A stretch of DNA of 17,281 nucleotides from JASHVB01 sp049522565 (GTDB lineage: Bacteria; Pseudomonadota; Alphaproteobacteria; Acetobacterales; Acetobacteraceae). The position numbers and the translations under genes are program-made. The notes under the pieces were generated by a model. It was not told where the DNA came from, made no database searches, and was given only the letters and a program-made list of their open reading frames with translations. The DNA lies in contig JBEKNT010000117.1 in NCBI GenBank assembly GCA_049522565.1, positions 1 through 17,281 on the forward strand, in the 5' to 3' direction. Within the stretch, counting starts at the first letter, position 1, and the number at the start of each line of letters is the position of its first letter. Positions 1 to 7,286 of this stretch are shown piece by piece.

Positions 1-681
1 GGGCGGCAGGAATTCGTTGGTTTCGGGATCGAGCAGATGCGCGGCCGGCAGATTGACGCTGCCGGCGATGCGGCCGGGACGACCGTAGCTGTTGCCGCCG
101 GCCCCCGTGTGCTGCTGCGGCAGCAACGCATTGAGCGTGCATACGGCACGATCGCCGATCGCCGCCAGCACCTGCTGCTGATCGACCATCAGGTCGCGCA
201 CTTCGCCCACTGTGAAGTCGCCTTGGGCGCGCGGCGTTGCCGGGCCAGCCTGCGTGGCGCGACCTTCGCGCGTCCATTTCTGCCAGCCGCCATCCAACAC
301 CGCCGCATTGTCGAAACCAAACACCCGCAGCAACCACCACAAGCGTGTTGCCCACCACGCGTTTGCGGTGCTGTAGGTGACGACGCGGCTGCGGTTGTTC
401 ACCCCGAAGCCACGCATCGCGGCGGCAAAATCCTCCGGCGTCTGCCGCATGAAACGGAAGCGGTGCGCCGTATCCGACACATCGCGCAGCATGTCGACGA
501 ATTGCGCACCCGGGATATGGCCCTTTTCGAAATCCTCGCGCCCCGGCACGACCTGGTAGGTGATCTTCGGATCGGGGACGAGATGCGTGGTGCAGTCGAA
601 CACCAGCACGTCCGGATCGTGCAGGTGCCCGGCAAGCCACGCGGTGTCCACCAGGAATTCCGGATGCGCGAAGCCTGCCAT
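1..681 (-). CDS. Rhodanese-type sulfurtransferase, 3' end cut by window edge
   Basis: Two-domain thiosulfate/3-mercaptopyruvate sulfurtransferase family, which moves sulfane sulfur through a cysteine persulfide. The visible 227 residues cover the whole first (non-catalytic) rhodanese domain and the start of the second. Family landmarks are GHIPGA (residues 54-59), VTYST (101-105, the spot where the inactive domain carries Ser/Thr instead of Cys), LDGGWQKW (129-136), and RIAGSVNLP (204-212) opening domain two. The catalytic cysteine loop would lie beyond the left edge, so activity cannot be judged. The first-domain fold is otherwise intact. The ATG lies one base after the stop codon of the VOC gene, so translation is probably coupled, and the gene is the last visible member of a five-gene operon. 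Exact substrate (thiosulfate or mercaptopyruvate) is not determinable here. Confidence 0.9.
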   Translation of the reverse strand, partial: MAGFAHPEFLVDTAWLAGHLHDPDVLVFDCTTHLVPDPKITYQVVPGREDFEKGHIPGAQFVDMLRDVSDTAHRFRFMRQTPEDFAAAMRGFGVNNRSRVVTYSTANAWWATRLWWLLRVFGFDNAAVLDGGWQKWTREGRATQAGPATPRAQGDFTVGEVRDLMVDQQQVLAAIGDRAVCTLNALLPQQHTGAGGNSYGRPGRIAGSVNLPAAHLLDPETNEFLPP

Positions 682-682
682 G

Positions 683-1099
683 TCAGTGCGCCCCGTGTCC
701 GGCCGGCAGTTCGGCCAACTCGATCAGCACATTGCCGGTGGCGGCAGGATCGATGAACGCGATGCGCGAGCCGCCATGTCCCGGCCGCGGCGTCTCGTCG
801 CGCAATTTCACCCCCTTCTGCTTCAGCTCCGCCAACGCGGCATCGATGTCCTCGACTTCGAAGCAGATGTGGAACAGTCCGGTGCCCTTCGCATTGATCC
901 ACTGCGTGATGCCGGACTCCGGGCTGTGGCTTTCCAACAGCTCCAGGTAGGTCTCACCGATTGGCAGCATGGCCAGCCGCGCCGTCGGGTGCTGTTCTTC
1001 GTACTCCAGCTCGATCCCGAACGTATCGCGCAACATGCCGACCGACTCGTTGATCGAGTCCACGGCGATCGCAATGTGTTCCACGCGCTTGATTTTCAT
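683..1099 (-). CDS. Methylmalonyl-CoA epimerase-like VOC protein
   Basis: A 138-aa vicinal-oxygen-chelate protein that follows the methylmalonyl-CoA epimerase pattern over its full length: VEHIAIAVDS at the start, LPIGETYLELLE (45-56), FHICFEVEDIDAAL (76-89) and AFIDPAATGNVLIELAE (114-130). His8, His77 and Glu127 fall at metal-ligand positions of the family, and Glu49 in the GET motif matches a region that supplies a catalytic acid. The family interconverts (R)- and (S)-methylmalonyl-CoA in propionyl-CoA assimilation, but VOC relatives act on other acyl or thiol substrates. The neighbours are a short-chain dehydrogenase and a sulfurtransferase, not a mutase or carboxylase, so the substrate is open. 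I start at the ATG at 1099 rather than the in-frame GTG at 1105, because an AAGGGGG ribosome-binding site sits 5 nt before that ATG and overlaps the GTG. Confidence 0.88.
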   Translation of the reverse strand: MKIKRVEHIAIAVDSINESVGMLRDTFGIELEYEEQHPTARLAMLPIGETYLELLESHSPESGITQWINAKGTGLFHICFEVEDIDAALAELKQKGVKLRDETPRPGHGGSRIAFIDPAATGNVLIELAELPAGHGAH

Positions 1100-1110
1100 G
1101 GCCACCCCCT

Positions 1111-1857
1111 TCAGGAAATCGTCACACCGCTGTCCACCGGATAGACCTGTCCGGTGACCATGCGGGATTCATCGGACGCAAGATACAGCGCCATGTTGGC
1201 GATGTCCGGCGCCTCGATCAGACCGAGCAGATGCGAGTTTGCCAGCTTGTCGATGGCGGCATTGCCCGCCATGAGCTTGCGCACGCGGTCGGTCATCGTC
1301 GCCGATGGCGCGATCGCGTTCACCCGCACGCGCTGCGGCGCAAACTCGACCGCCATGGAACGAGTCATCGCCGCAACGCCGCCCTTCGCCGCAGTGTAGC
1401 AGTCGCGCCCGGCAATCCCCATCAGCGCAACGTTCGACGACATGTTGATCACCGATCCGCCACCGGACTTGATGATCTCCGGAATGCCGACGCGGCAGCC
1501 GAGGAACGTGCCGAACAGATCGAGCTTGATGACGCGCCAGAACTCCTCGATCGGCGCCTCGACCACGGTGTTGTCCTGTGGCGTCGAACCGCCGGCATTG
1601 TTGTGCAGCACGTGCAGGCCGCCGAAGTGCTGCACCGTGCTGCGGACCGCCGCCTGCACGCTGCTTTCATCCGTCACGTCGGTGCGAATCGCGATCGCAT
1701 CATGGCCGGCAAGCTGCGCCGTCTGCTCCCCCGCCGCGGCATCGATCTCGGCAATGGCGACGCGCGCGCCTTCGCGTGCGAACAGGATCGCCGTGGCGCG
1801 GCCAATGCCAGCACCGCCGCCGGTGATGAAGGCGACCTTGCCGTCCAACCGCGCCAT
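1111..1857 (-). CDS. Short-chain dehydrogenase/reductase (SDR)
   Basis: Classical 248-aa SDR, an NAD(P)-dependent oxidoreductase of alcohol/ketone substrates. Visible motifs are the nucleotide-binding TGGGAGIG (12-19), DV at 60-61, NNAG (86-89), the catalytic Ser at 140/141 followed by Y154 and K158 (YTAAK), and a C-terminal TGQVYPVDSG (235-244). The acidic run AEID at 36-39, after the second beta strand, favours NAD over NADP, which is a family rule and not proof. The length is typical. Start ATG has GGGAGGA in the 12-nt gap after the upstream vWA gene's stop, and its own stop is followed 11 nt later by the VOC gene start, so it is co-transcribed in the five-gene operon. The substrate cannot be read from sequence; glucose/3-oxoacyl-type annotations would be guesses. 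Confidence 0.93.
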   Translation of the reverse strand: MARLDGKVAFITGGGAGIGRATAILFAREGARVAIAEIDAAAGEQTAQLAGHDAIAIRTDVTDESSVQAAVRSTVQHFGGLHVLHNNAGGSTPQDNTVVEAPIEEFWRVIKLDLFGTFLGCRVGIPEIIKSGGGSVINMSSNVALMGIAGRDCYTAAKGGVAAMTRSMAVEFAPQRVRVNAIAPSATMTDRVRKLMAGNAAIDKLANSHLLGLIEAPDIANMALYLASDESRMVTGQVYPVDSGVTIS

Positions 1858-1869
1858 GCGTTCCTCCCG

Positions 1870-3048
1870 TTAGTGGCTCAACTCGCGCGTCATGTCGTCG
1901 ATGCCGTTGACGGTCAGCGGATACATCCGCCCGCCCATCAGTTCGCGCATCATATGGATCGACCGCACATGGCCCCAGCTTCGCTGCGGTGTCGGATTGA
2001 GCCAGGCCGAGCGCCGGTAATGCGCGGTCAACCGTTCCAGCCAGACCGTACCCGCCTCTTCGTTCCAATGCTCGACGGAACCGCCCGGCATGCTGATCTC
2101 ATAAGGACTCATCGCTGCATCGCCGACGAAGATCAGCTTATAATCCGGCCCATAAGTTCGCAGCACCTGCCAGGTCGGCACCACCTCATCATGCCGCCGG
2201 CGATTGTGCTTCCACAGCCGCTCATACGGGCAGTTATGAAAATAGTAATATTCCAGGTGCTTGAACTCGGATCGCGCCGCGGAGAACAGTTCCTCCGACA
2301 GCTTTACGTAGTCGTCCATCGAACCGCCGACGTCCAGGATCAGCAGCACCTTCACCGCGTTATGCCGCTCCGGCACCATCTTCAGGTCCAGCGAGCCGGC
2401 ATTGTTCGCGGTGGACTTGATCGTATCGGGTAGATCGAGCTCGGTCGCCGCGCCCTGACGAGCGAACCGGCGGAGTCGCCGCAGCGCCAGTTTCATACCG
2501 CGGGTGCCAAGCTCCACCGTATCGTCCAGGTCGCGGAATTCCCGCTTGTCCCACACCTTCACGGCGCGACGATGACGCGATTCGTCCTGGCCGATGCGCA
2601 CACCTTCCGGATTGTAGCCATAAGCGCCGAACGGCGACGTCCCCGCCGTGCCGATCCATTTCGAGCCGCCCTGGTGCCGCCCCTTTTGCTCTTGCAACAA
2701 TTCGCGCAGCCGGTCCATCAACGCCTCGAACCCGCCCAGCGCCTCGATCTTCGCCATCTCCTCCGGCGTCAGCAGTTTTTCCGCCAGCTTCCGCAGCCAT
2801 TCCTCCGGCAGATCGCGCGACAATACGCCGTCGTCGGACTCCAGCCCCTTGAAGCAGGCGCCGAACACACGGTCGAAGCGGTCGAGATGCCGCTCGTCCT
2901 TCACCAGCGCGGCACGACTCAGATAGTAGAAGTCGTCGACACTATAATCCGCCACCCCCGCCTGCATCGCGCCGAGCAATGTGAGGTACTCGGTGATCGA
3001 GGTGTTCAGCCCCGCCTGCCGCAACGCCAGGATGAAATGCGCGAACAT
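1870..3048 (-). CDS. vWA-domain protein, CoxE-like, partner of MoxR ATPase
   Basis: A 392-aa protein with a helical N-terminal region (about 1-120), a Gly/Arg-rich linker and a C-terminal von Willebrand factor A domain (about 230-390). The MIDAS metal site is recognisable as D239-x-G-x-S243 in LLILDVGGSMDDY, with a second acidic position at D310 in IFVGDAAMS. The central D-x-S-x-S serine is Gly here, a common variant in CoxE-like proteins. In known MoxR/vWA pairs (RavA-ViaA, CoxD-CoxE) the two act as a cytoplasmic chaperone that inserts metals or remodels enzyme complexes; that role is inferred here. Its ATG overlaps the moxR stop codon by one base (TGATG), the strongest sign of coupling. No carbon monoxide dehydrogenase genes are nearby, so I do not call it coxE. 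The client is unknown. Confidence 0.88.
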   Translation of the reverse strand: MFAHFILALRQAGLNTSITEYLTLLGAMQAGVADYSVDDFYYLSRAALVKDERHLDRFDRVFGACFKGLESDDGVLSRDLPEEWLRKLAEKLLTPEEMAKIEALGGFEALMDRLRELLQEQKGRHQGGSKWIGTAGTSPFGAYGYNPEGVRIGQDESRHRRAVKVWDKREFRDLDDTVELGTRGMKLALRRLRRFARQGAATELDLPDTIKSTANNAGSLDLKMVPERHNAVKVLLILDVGGSMDDYVKLSEELFSAARSEFKHLEYYYFHNCPYERLWKHNRRRHDEVVPTWQVLRTYGPDYKLIFVGDAAMSPYEISMPGGSVEHWNEEAGTVWLERLTAHYRRSAWLNPTPQRSWGHVRSIHMMRELMGGRMYPLTVNGIDDMTRELSH

Positions 3049-3893
3049 CAGCCGCCACGCCGCGCCAGAAACGCCAGCCGCTCGAACAAATGCACGTCCT
3101 GCTCATTCTTCAGCAGCGCGCCGTACAGCGGGGGGATGACAAGCTGTTTCTCGTTGCTGCGCAGCGCCTCGACCGGCAGGTCCTCCACCATCAGCAGTTT
3201 CAGCCAGTCCAGCAGTTCGGCCGTGCTTGGCTTCTTCTTCAGGCCAGGCACCTCGCGCACCTGAAAGAACACGTTCAGCGCCTCGCGCGCCAGATCCTTG
3301 CGGATATCGGGATAATGCGCCTGGACAATCTGCTCCATCGTGCCGCGGTCGGGGAAGCGGATGTAGTGGAAGAAGCAGCGGCGCAGGAACGCGTCCGGCA
3401 GCTCCTTCTCATTGTTCGAGGTGATGATGACGATCGGCCGATGCCGGGCCGCGACGGTCTGTCGCGTCTCGTAGACGAAGAACTGCATGCGGTCGAGTTC
3501 CAGCAGCAGGTCGTTGGGAAACTCGATGTCCGCCTTGTCCACCTCGTCGATCAACACCACCACCGGCTCGGAAGAGTCGAAGGCGTCCCACAGCTTGCCA
3601 CGCACGATGTAGTTGGCGATCTCGTGCACGCGCGGATCGCCGAGCTGCCCGTCGCGCAGCCGCGACACGGCGTCGTATTCGTACAGCCCCTGCTGCGCCT
3701 TGGTGGTGGACTTGATGTGCCACTCGATCAGCTCATGGCCGAGCGCCTCGGCGACCTCATGCGCCAGCACCGTCTTGCCGGTGCCTGGCTCACCCTTGAT
3801 CAGCAGCGGGCGTTGCAGCGTCACCGCCGCATTCACCGCCACCTCCAGGTCGCGCGAGGCAATGTAGCGTTCCGTACTCTTGAATCCGGCCAC
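3048..3893 (-). CDS. MoxR-family AAA+ ATPase
   Basis: A 281-aa MoxR-type AAA+ ATPase. Walker A is GEPGTGKT (34-41), Walker B VVVLIDEVDKAD (111-122), and sensor 1 with the following motif is ITSNNEKELPDAFLRRC (157-173), with an arginine-rich end as expected for the arginine finger region. The family forms hexamers and works with a vWA protein as a chaperone. The downstream CoxE-like gene overlaps it by one base. I start at the GTG at 3893: the reading frame stays open further upstream, but only here is there a good ribosome-binding site (GGAAGGGAG, 6 nt before the GTG), and the residues upstream are low-complexity Ala/Gly/Arg encoded by a 15-bp tandem repeat. It is the first gene of the five-gene operon and lies just downstream of the AACCGGTT array. 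Confidence 0.92.
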   Translation of the reverse strand: MAGFKSTERYIASRDLEVAVNAAVTLQRPLLIKGEPGTGKTVLAHEVAEALGHELIEWHIKSTTKAQQGLYEYDAVSRLRDGQLGDPRVHEIANYIVRGKLWDAFDSSEPVVVLIDEVDKADIEFPNDLLLELDRMQFFVYETRQTVAARHRPIVIITSNNEKELPDAFLRRCFFHYIRFPDRGTMEQIVQAHYPDIRKDLAREALNVFFQVREVPGLKKKPSTAELLDWLKLLMVEDLPVEALRSNEKQLVIPPLYGALLKNEQDVHLFERLAFLARRGG

Positions 3894-3960
3894 CCTGGGC
3901 TCCCTTCCGCGATCGCATCCGGCACGATAGTCGGGCCAACGCGGCAAGGCCGCAAGCCGC

Positions 3961-3999
3961 CCGGCGGTCCGCGCCCCGGCGGTTCGCGCCCCGGCGGCC
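3961..3999. repeat. 15-bp GC-rich tandem repeat, about 2.5 copies
   Basis: The unit CCGGCGGTYCGCGCC is repeated head to tail: two nearly identical copies differing at one base, then a partial third beginning CCGGCGGCC. If read in the moxR frame it would encode an Ala/Gly/Arg/Thr repeat, but it lies upstream of the supported moxR start, so it is most likely non-coding. Confidence 0.7.
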
Positions 4000-4027
4000 G
4001 GACCGCAAGGGCAGCGCGGCCGGCCGT

Positions 4028-4172
4028 TGAACGAACCAGTTAATGCTGGTCGCAATGAACGAACCGGTTAATGCACCCCGGCCCGGCGTCCGGCCGGTGA
4101 CGCGCAGACGGCCGCGCCGGACCGTCGCATGAACCGGTTAACGAGCCAGACAATGAACTAACCGGTTAATGC
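4028..4172. repeat. Four-copy AACCGGTT palindromic repeat array
   Basis: Copies 1, 2 and 4 (4028-4046, 4056-4074, 4154-4172) share the 19-mer TGAACKAACCRGTTAATGC; copy 3 (4130-4143) is shortened to TGAACCGGTTAACG. The common core is the perfect palindrome AACCGGTT (copy 1 has A for G at the fifth base). Core centres are at 4037.5, 4065.5, 4135.5 and 4163.5, giving spacings of 28, 70 and 28 bp, i.e. two pairs offset by 98 bp. Copies 2 and 4 also share flanks (CAATGAAC before, TGCACCCC after), so the array probably arose by duplication of a two-site unit. Its place upstream of the moxR operon suggests binding sites for a dimeric regulator; no known regulator is assigned. AT-rich cores stand out in a very GC-rich background. 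Confidence 0.85.
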
Positions 4173-4225
4173 ACCCCCGGCCGCACGGCGACCGCGCGCG
4201 GCAAACCGCAGAGCCATCCTGCCGG

Positions 4226-5893
4226 CTATGCGGCAATCCCCTCCACCGGCGCCAGCGGCGACCGGCCACGAATCATGTCCGCCGCCTTCTCCGCGATCAT
4301 CATGGTGGAACAATACGTGTTCGCCGAAGGCATGTTGGGCATGATCGACGCGTCCACCACGCGCAGCCCGGCCAGCCCATGCACGCGCAACTGGTCATCC
4401 ACCACGGCAGTCCGATCGGTCGCCGGCCCCATCCGCGCCGTGCCGATCAGATGATACGATGTCGAGCCGTATTGTCGCGCGTACTCCAGCAGCTCGTCAT
4501 CTTTCTGCGCCGCCGGACCGGGCAGCGCGTCGCCGTCGAAATACGGCGCCAGTTCCGGCGTATGCAGCAGCTTGCGCGCCAACCGCATGCCGGCGACCAG
4601 CACGCGCCGGTCCATCGGGTCCGCCAGGTAGTTGGGCTGGATCACCGGATCGTCAAACGGATCGGTCGACCGCGCGCGAACATGGCCGATGCTCTCCGGC
4701 CGATGCTGCCACACGCCGCAGGTCATCCCGGGATAGTCGTCCAGCAGCCCGACAAAGCCCTGCTTGTAGCTGGCGGGGCTGAACACGCCTTGCAGGTCGG
4801 GAAAGTCCAGCGCCGCCTCGGACTTCCAGAACCAGTGCACCAGCGACGGGCTCAGCGCCAGGATGCTCGGCTTGCCCATCGCCCAGCGGATGATCTGTCC
4901 GGCCAGCCCGAGCCCGTGCGACATTTCGTTGATCGTGCGGATGTTCTTCACCCGCGCGACCACCCTGGCCGAGTAATGGTCGCGGAAGTTCTCGCCGGCC
5001 GGCAGGTCGGCGACCACGCGCACGCCCAGCGCTTGCAGCAACGCCGCCGGCCCGACGCCGGAAATCTGCAACAGCTTCGCGGTGTTCACCGTGCCGCAAG
5101 ACAGGATAACCTCGCGCCGCGCCCGCACCACGCGTTGCGTCGTGCGGTCGCGATCATCGACATAGCGCACCCCCACCGCGCGCTTGCCGTCGAACACCAC
5201 CTGCGCGGCGCGCGCATCGGTGCGCACGTCCAGCCGGCCCGAGGCGCGCGCCGGGTGCAGGAACACGCGCGCCGCCGAATGCCGCCAGCCGCGATAGATG
5301 GCGCGCTGGAAATAGCCGACGCCCTCCTGATGATCGCCGCTGTTGTAGTCCGCGCACCGCGGCAGCCCGGCGCCGACCGCGCCGGCGATGAAGGCCTCGC
5401 AGACCGGATGGATCCAGTCGATATCGGTCACCGGCAGGTTGCCGTCGCGGCCATGGATGCGCTCGTCGGCGACACCGATCCGCCGTTCGGTGCGCTTGAA
5501 ATACGGCAGCACATCGACGTAGCCCCAGCCACGATTGCCACGTTGCGCCCAGTTATCGAAATCCGCGCGCTGGCCGCGGTTGTAGATCATGCCGTTGATC
5601 GAGCTCGATCCGCCCAGCGTGCGCCCCTGCGTGGTGGGAATCTGCCGCCCGGCGGTGCCCTCGCCCGGCTCGGTCTTGAACTGCCAGGTGTAGCCGGGGT
5701 TGAACAGCATCTTGATGAAGCCGCCCGGCACGTGGATGAACGGATGCCGGTCCGGCGGCCCGCATTCCAGCACGCAGACGGTGACGCCGGGGTCCTCGGT
5801 CAGTCGCGCCGACAGCACCGATCCGGCCGCACCGCTGCCGACAATCACGTAGTCGAAACCATCCCCCGCATCACCGTTCGGTTGCAGCGCCAT
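4226..5893 (-). CDS. GMC family FAD-dependent oxidoreductase (choline dehydrogenase-like)
   Basis: Full-length 555-aa glucose-methanol-choline oxidoreductase. The FAD Rossmann motif VGSGAAGS is at 18-25 with the ribose-binding Glu43; the GMC signature GRTLGGSSSINGMIYNRG is at 90-107. The C-terminal catalytic pair is His481 (YHLIGT) and Asn525 (SANTYC), 44 residues apart, as in choline oxidase (His466/Asn510). The usual HxxGT-C-RMG motif appears as HLIGTARMG, with Ala replacing the common Cys. Members oxidise primary alcohols such as choline, alkanols or polyethylene glycol; the substrate is undetermined. No signal peptide is visible, so it is likely cytoplasmic. GGGGGAGAC provides a ribosome-binding site 4-8 nt before the ATG. 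It is transcribed away from the 5988 gene, with which it shares a 94-bp divergent upstream region. Confidence 0.94.
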   Translation of the reverse strand: MALQPNGDAGDGFDYVIVGSGAAGSVLSARLTEDPGVTVCVLECGPPDRHPFIHVPGGFIKMLFNPGYTWQFKTEPGEGTAGRQIPTTQGRTLGGSSSINGMIYNRGQRADFDNWAQRGNRGWGYVDVLPYFKRTERRIGVADERIHGRDGNLPVTDIDWIHPVCEAFIAGAVGAGLPRCADYNSGDHQEGVGYFQRAIYRGWRHSAARVFLHPARASGRLDVRTDARAAQVVFDGKRAVGVRYVDDRDRTTQRVVRARREVILSCGTVNTAKLLQISGVGPAALLQALGVRVVADLPAGENFRDHYSARVVARVKNIRTINEMSHGLGLAGQIIRWAMGKPSILALSPSLVHWFWKSEAALDFPDLQGVFSPASYKQGFVGLLDDYPGMTCGVWQHRPESIGHVRARSTDPFDDPVIQPNYLADPMDRRVLVAGMRLARKLLHTPELAPYFDGDALPGPAAQKDDELLEYARQYGSTSYHLIGTARMGPATDRTAVVDDQLRVHGLAGLRVVDASIMPNMPSANTYCSTMMIAEKAADMIRGRSPLAPVEGIAA

Positions 5894-5939
5894 GTCTCCC
5901 CCGTGCGAAAGGCGCCGTTTGCTCCGCGCCGCCGATCAG

Positions 5940-5967
5940 CCTAAACTCGCCGCAGGGAACAGTCCAA
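5940..5967 (-). promoter_or_regulatory. Possible sigma-70 promoter of the GMC gene
   Basis: On the minus strand TTGGAC (5967-5962) is followed after 16 bp by TTTAGG (5945-5940), placing a start point near 5933 and a leader of about 40 nt before the GMC ATG. The -35 is good and the -10 is poor, so this is only a candidate. Confidence 0.25.
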
Positions 5968-5987
5968 GTCAGGCGGGGGCCCAGCGC

Positions 5988-6410
5988 ATGGAATATGTCT
6001 GCGATGCACCCGGCGATCGCACCTGGTTCCGCATCGTCACCGAAGGCGAAGCGGCTGCGGAATCCGAAGCCATGCGACACGCCGTCGAAAAGCACTTCCG
6101 TCGCGAGCGGGAGCGCGCCGCGGAAAGTTTCCGCTCCGCATCGACCGTTTTCATCGAGCAGGATATCGGCAAGGAAGCGCATATCAGGCGGGCGATGCCG
6201 CTGTTCCTGACCTTGCGCGACCAGGACGGTCAGGTGCTGGTGACCGCCATGCTGCCACCGGGCGGCAAGCGCGACGCCAATTTCGGCTGCATCATCGTCG
6301 GCCCCGCCAATGCCGACCCGTATCCCGACCACGGCGACGCGATCAAGGCGCTGGGCGAGCACTACGACCTCACACTGGACCGCGCGCGCTGCTACCCTTA
6401 TCGTCGTTGA
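5988..6410 (+). CDS. Unrecognised conserved-looking protein, 140 aa
   Basis: I do not recognise this family. The protein starts MEYVCDAPGDRTWFRIVTEGEAAAES, has a charged helical stretch (about 25-50, EKHFRRERERAAESF), then alternating hydrophobic segments typical of beta strands (LFLTLRDQDGQVLVTAML at 72-89; FGCIIVG at 99-105) and ends CYPYRR. There is no signal peptide, membrane segment or metal motif. The start is the ATG at 5988, preceded by AGGCGGGGG 8-9 nt upstream; the open frame continues to 5892, but that would overlap the GMC start codon. The cupin gene begins 26 nt after its stop, so the two are probably co-transcribed, and shared function with the cupin is the only functional hint. 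Codon usage and third-position GC match neighbouring genes, supporting a real gene. Confidence 0.78.
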   Translation: MEYVCDAPGDRTWFRIVTEGEAAAESEAMRHAVEKHFRRERERAAESFRSASTVFIEQDIGKEAHIRRAMPLFLTLRDQDGQVLVTAMLPPGGKRDANFGCIIVGPANADPYPDHGDAIKALGEHYDLTLDRARCYPYRR

Positions 6411-6436
6411 CGTCACGCAACCACGGAGATCGGCCG

Positions 6437-6964
6437 ATGACCACAATCGAGCAATTCGCCGCGCAATGTCGGCACGCCTTGCAGAGCCACCCCGGCACCG
6501 AAGGATGCCTGGAAATCTGCGAGCTGGTCGGCAAGGTGCTACAGGAGCCGGAGTTCGTTGCCACCTACCTTCCCGAGGGCACACCGGAGCGCAAGGTGCT
6601 GTATGAAGATCCCGACCTGGGCTTCACCATCCTGGCGCATGCCTATGTTGGCGCGAAGAACAGCAAGCCGCACGACCACGGCCCGTCCTGGGCGATCTAT
6701 GGCCAGGCCGATGGCGAAACAATCATGACCGACTGGGACTGCCTGGAGCGGCCGAGCGAAGGCAAGCCCGGCAAGGCTCGTTGGGTGCGCGATTACGCGA
6801 TGAAGCCGGGCGACGCCTACTTCTACGACGTCGGCGTGCTGCACTCGCCGCGGCGCGACGGCTCGACGCGGCTGCTGCGCATCGAGGGCATGAACATGGA
6901 TCGGGTGAAGCGGTTCCCCTACGAAGCGGTGGCCGAGGCGCAGCTTAGCTCTGCGGCGGAATGA
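6437..6964 (+). CDS. Three-histidine cupin protein, thiol-dioxygenase-like
   Basis: A 175-aa single-domain cupin. Cupin motif 1 appears as KPHDHGPSWAIYG (77-89) with His79 and His81 but without the usual motif-1 Glu; motif 2 is KPGDAYFYDVGVLHSP (123-138) with His136. That gives a 3-His metal site as in cysteine and 3-mercaptopropionate dioxygenases (established for that superfamily), so an Fe(II) oxygenase on a thiol or small acid is plausible but unproven. The helical N-terminus (1-60) is also in keeping with that superfamily. The start is ATG 6437, with GGAG 8-9 nt upstream; a TTG at 6407 is the only earlier option and lies inside the preceding stop region. It follows the 140-aa gene in an operon. 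Its last 20 bp overlap, tail to tail, the EthD gene on the other strand. Confidence 0.82.
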   Translation: MTTIEQFAAQCRHALQSHPGTEGCLEICELVGKVLQEPEFVATYLPEGTPERKVLYEDPDLGFTILAHAYVGAKNSKPHDHGPSWAIYGQADGETIMTDWDCLERPSEGKPGKARWVRDYAMKPGDAYFYDVGVLHSPRRDGSTRLLRIEGMNMDRVKRFPYEAVAEAQLSSAAE

Positions 6965-7286
6965 TCGGCTTCTCCTCAACCAGATAGGTCTTGATCCGGC
7001 CGATAAACAGCGCGCCGTCGTCGGTCAGCCGCTGCATCTCCGGTGTGGCGGCGGCGCGCTGGAAGGCTTCCAGGTCGTCGTACCAAAGTTCCGCAATGCC
7101 ATCGACCTCGACATCCGTATCGGGGATGTCGGGGCGAGAGCGCGTGCCGGTGATGTGCGACTGCACATAGCGCCGAATCCCCGGCACCGCATGCGCCAGC
7201 GGTGCGTGAATCTCCAGCCAGTGGCGGACGAATTCCTCGTGCGTGGTGCCGTCCTTGCGGGTGAGCAGGGAGAGAAGCTTGATCAC
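6945..7286 (-). CDS. EthD-domain (dimeric alpha+beta barrel) protein
   Basis: A 113-aa protein matching the EthD family: IKLLSLLTRKDGTTHEEF (2-19), then VRHWLEIHAPLAHAVPGIRRY (20-40), a central Asp/Glu-rich VEVDGIAELWYDDLEAF, and a C-terminal GALFIGRIKTYLVEE. EthD proteins are small ferredoxin-like dimers found beside oxygenases in ether, polyketide and aromatic degradation or biosynthesis; their precise chemistry is often unknown. The GTG start at 7286 is supported by GGAGG 4 nt upstream and by the GTGA overlap with the stop codon of the TfdA-like gene (TGA 7285-7283), which indicates coupled translation. The frame stays open upstream inside the TfdA gene but has no better start. It is the last gene of a three-gene minus-strand operon. 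Confidence 0.9.
   Translation of the reverse strand: MIKLLSLLTRKDGTTHEEFVRHWLEIHAPLAHAVPGIRRYVQSHITGTRSRPDIPDTDVEVDGIAELWYDDLEAFQRAAATPEMQRLTDDGALFIGRIKTYLVEEKPIIPPQS

Larger units (their letters stand above)
3894..4225. other. 332-bp gene-free upstream region of the moxR operon
   Basis: No credible gene lies here. Reading toward moxR, it contains the four-copy AACCGGTT array (4028-4172), then a very GC-rich 15-bp tandem repeat (about 3961-3999), then the moxR ribosome-binding site. I could not fit a convincing sigma-70 promoter with normal spacing. The far end (4173-4225) follows the stop codon of the GMC oxidoreductase gene and has a weak GC hairpin (GCGG/CCGC) without a T-run, so no clear terminator. 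The region therefore probably combines the 3' flank of the GMC gene with the control region of the moxR operon. Confidence 0.7.

Noticed and set aside
37..756. Plus-strand open frame opposite the sulfurtransferase gene
   Set aside because: The minus-strand reading has clear rhodanese motifs; this one has none.
1870..3893. coxD/coxE of a carbon monoxide dehydrogenase cluster
   Set aside because: No coxM, coxS or coxL genes nearby; pair placed as a generic MoxR/vWA pair.
3894..4055. N-terminal extension of the MoxR protein
   Set aside because: Low-complexity Ala/Gly/Arg from a tandem repeat, and the supported GTG start has a good ribosome-binding site.
4028..4172. CRISPR array
   Set aside because: Only four short palindromic copies, spacing alternates 28 and 70 bp, and no cas genes are near.
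4169..5944. 591-codon plus-strand open frame opposite the GMC gene
   Set aside because: It is a shadow of the GMC gene in a GC-rich genome; no family motif and unusual His/Arg content.
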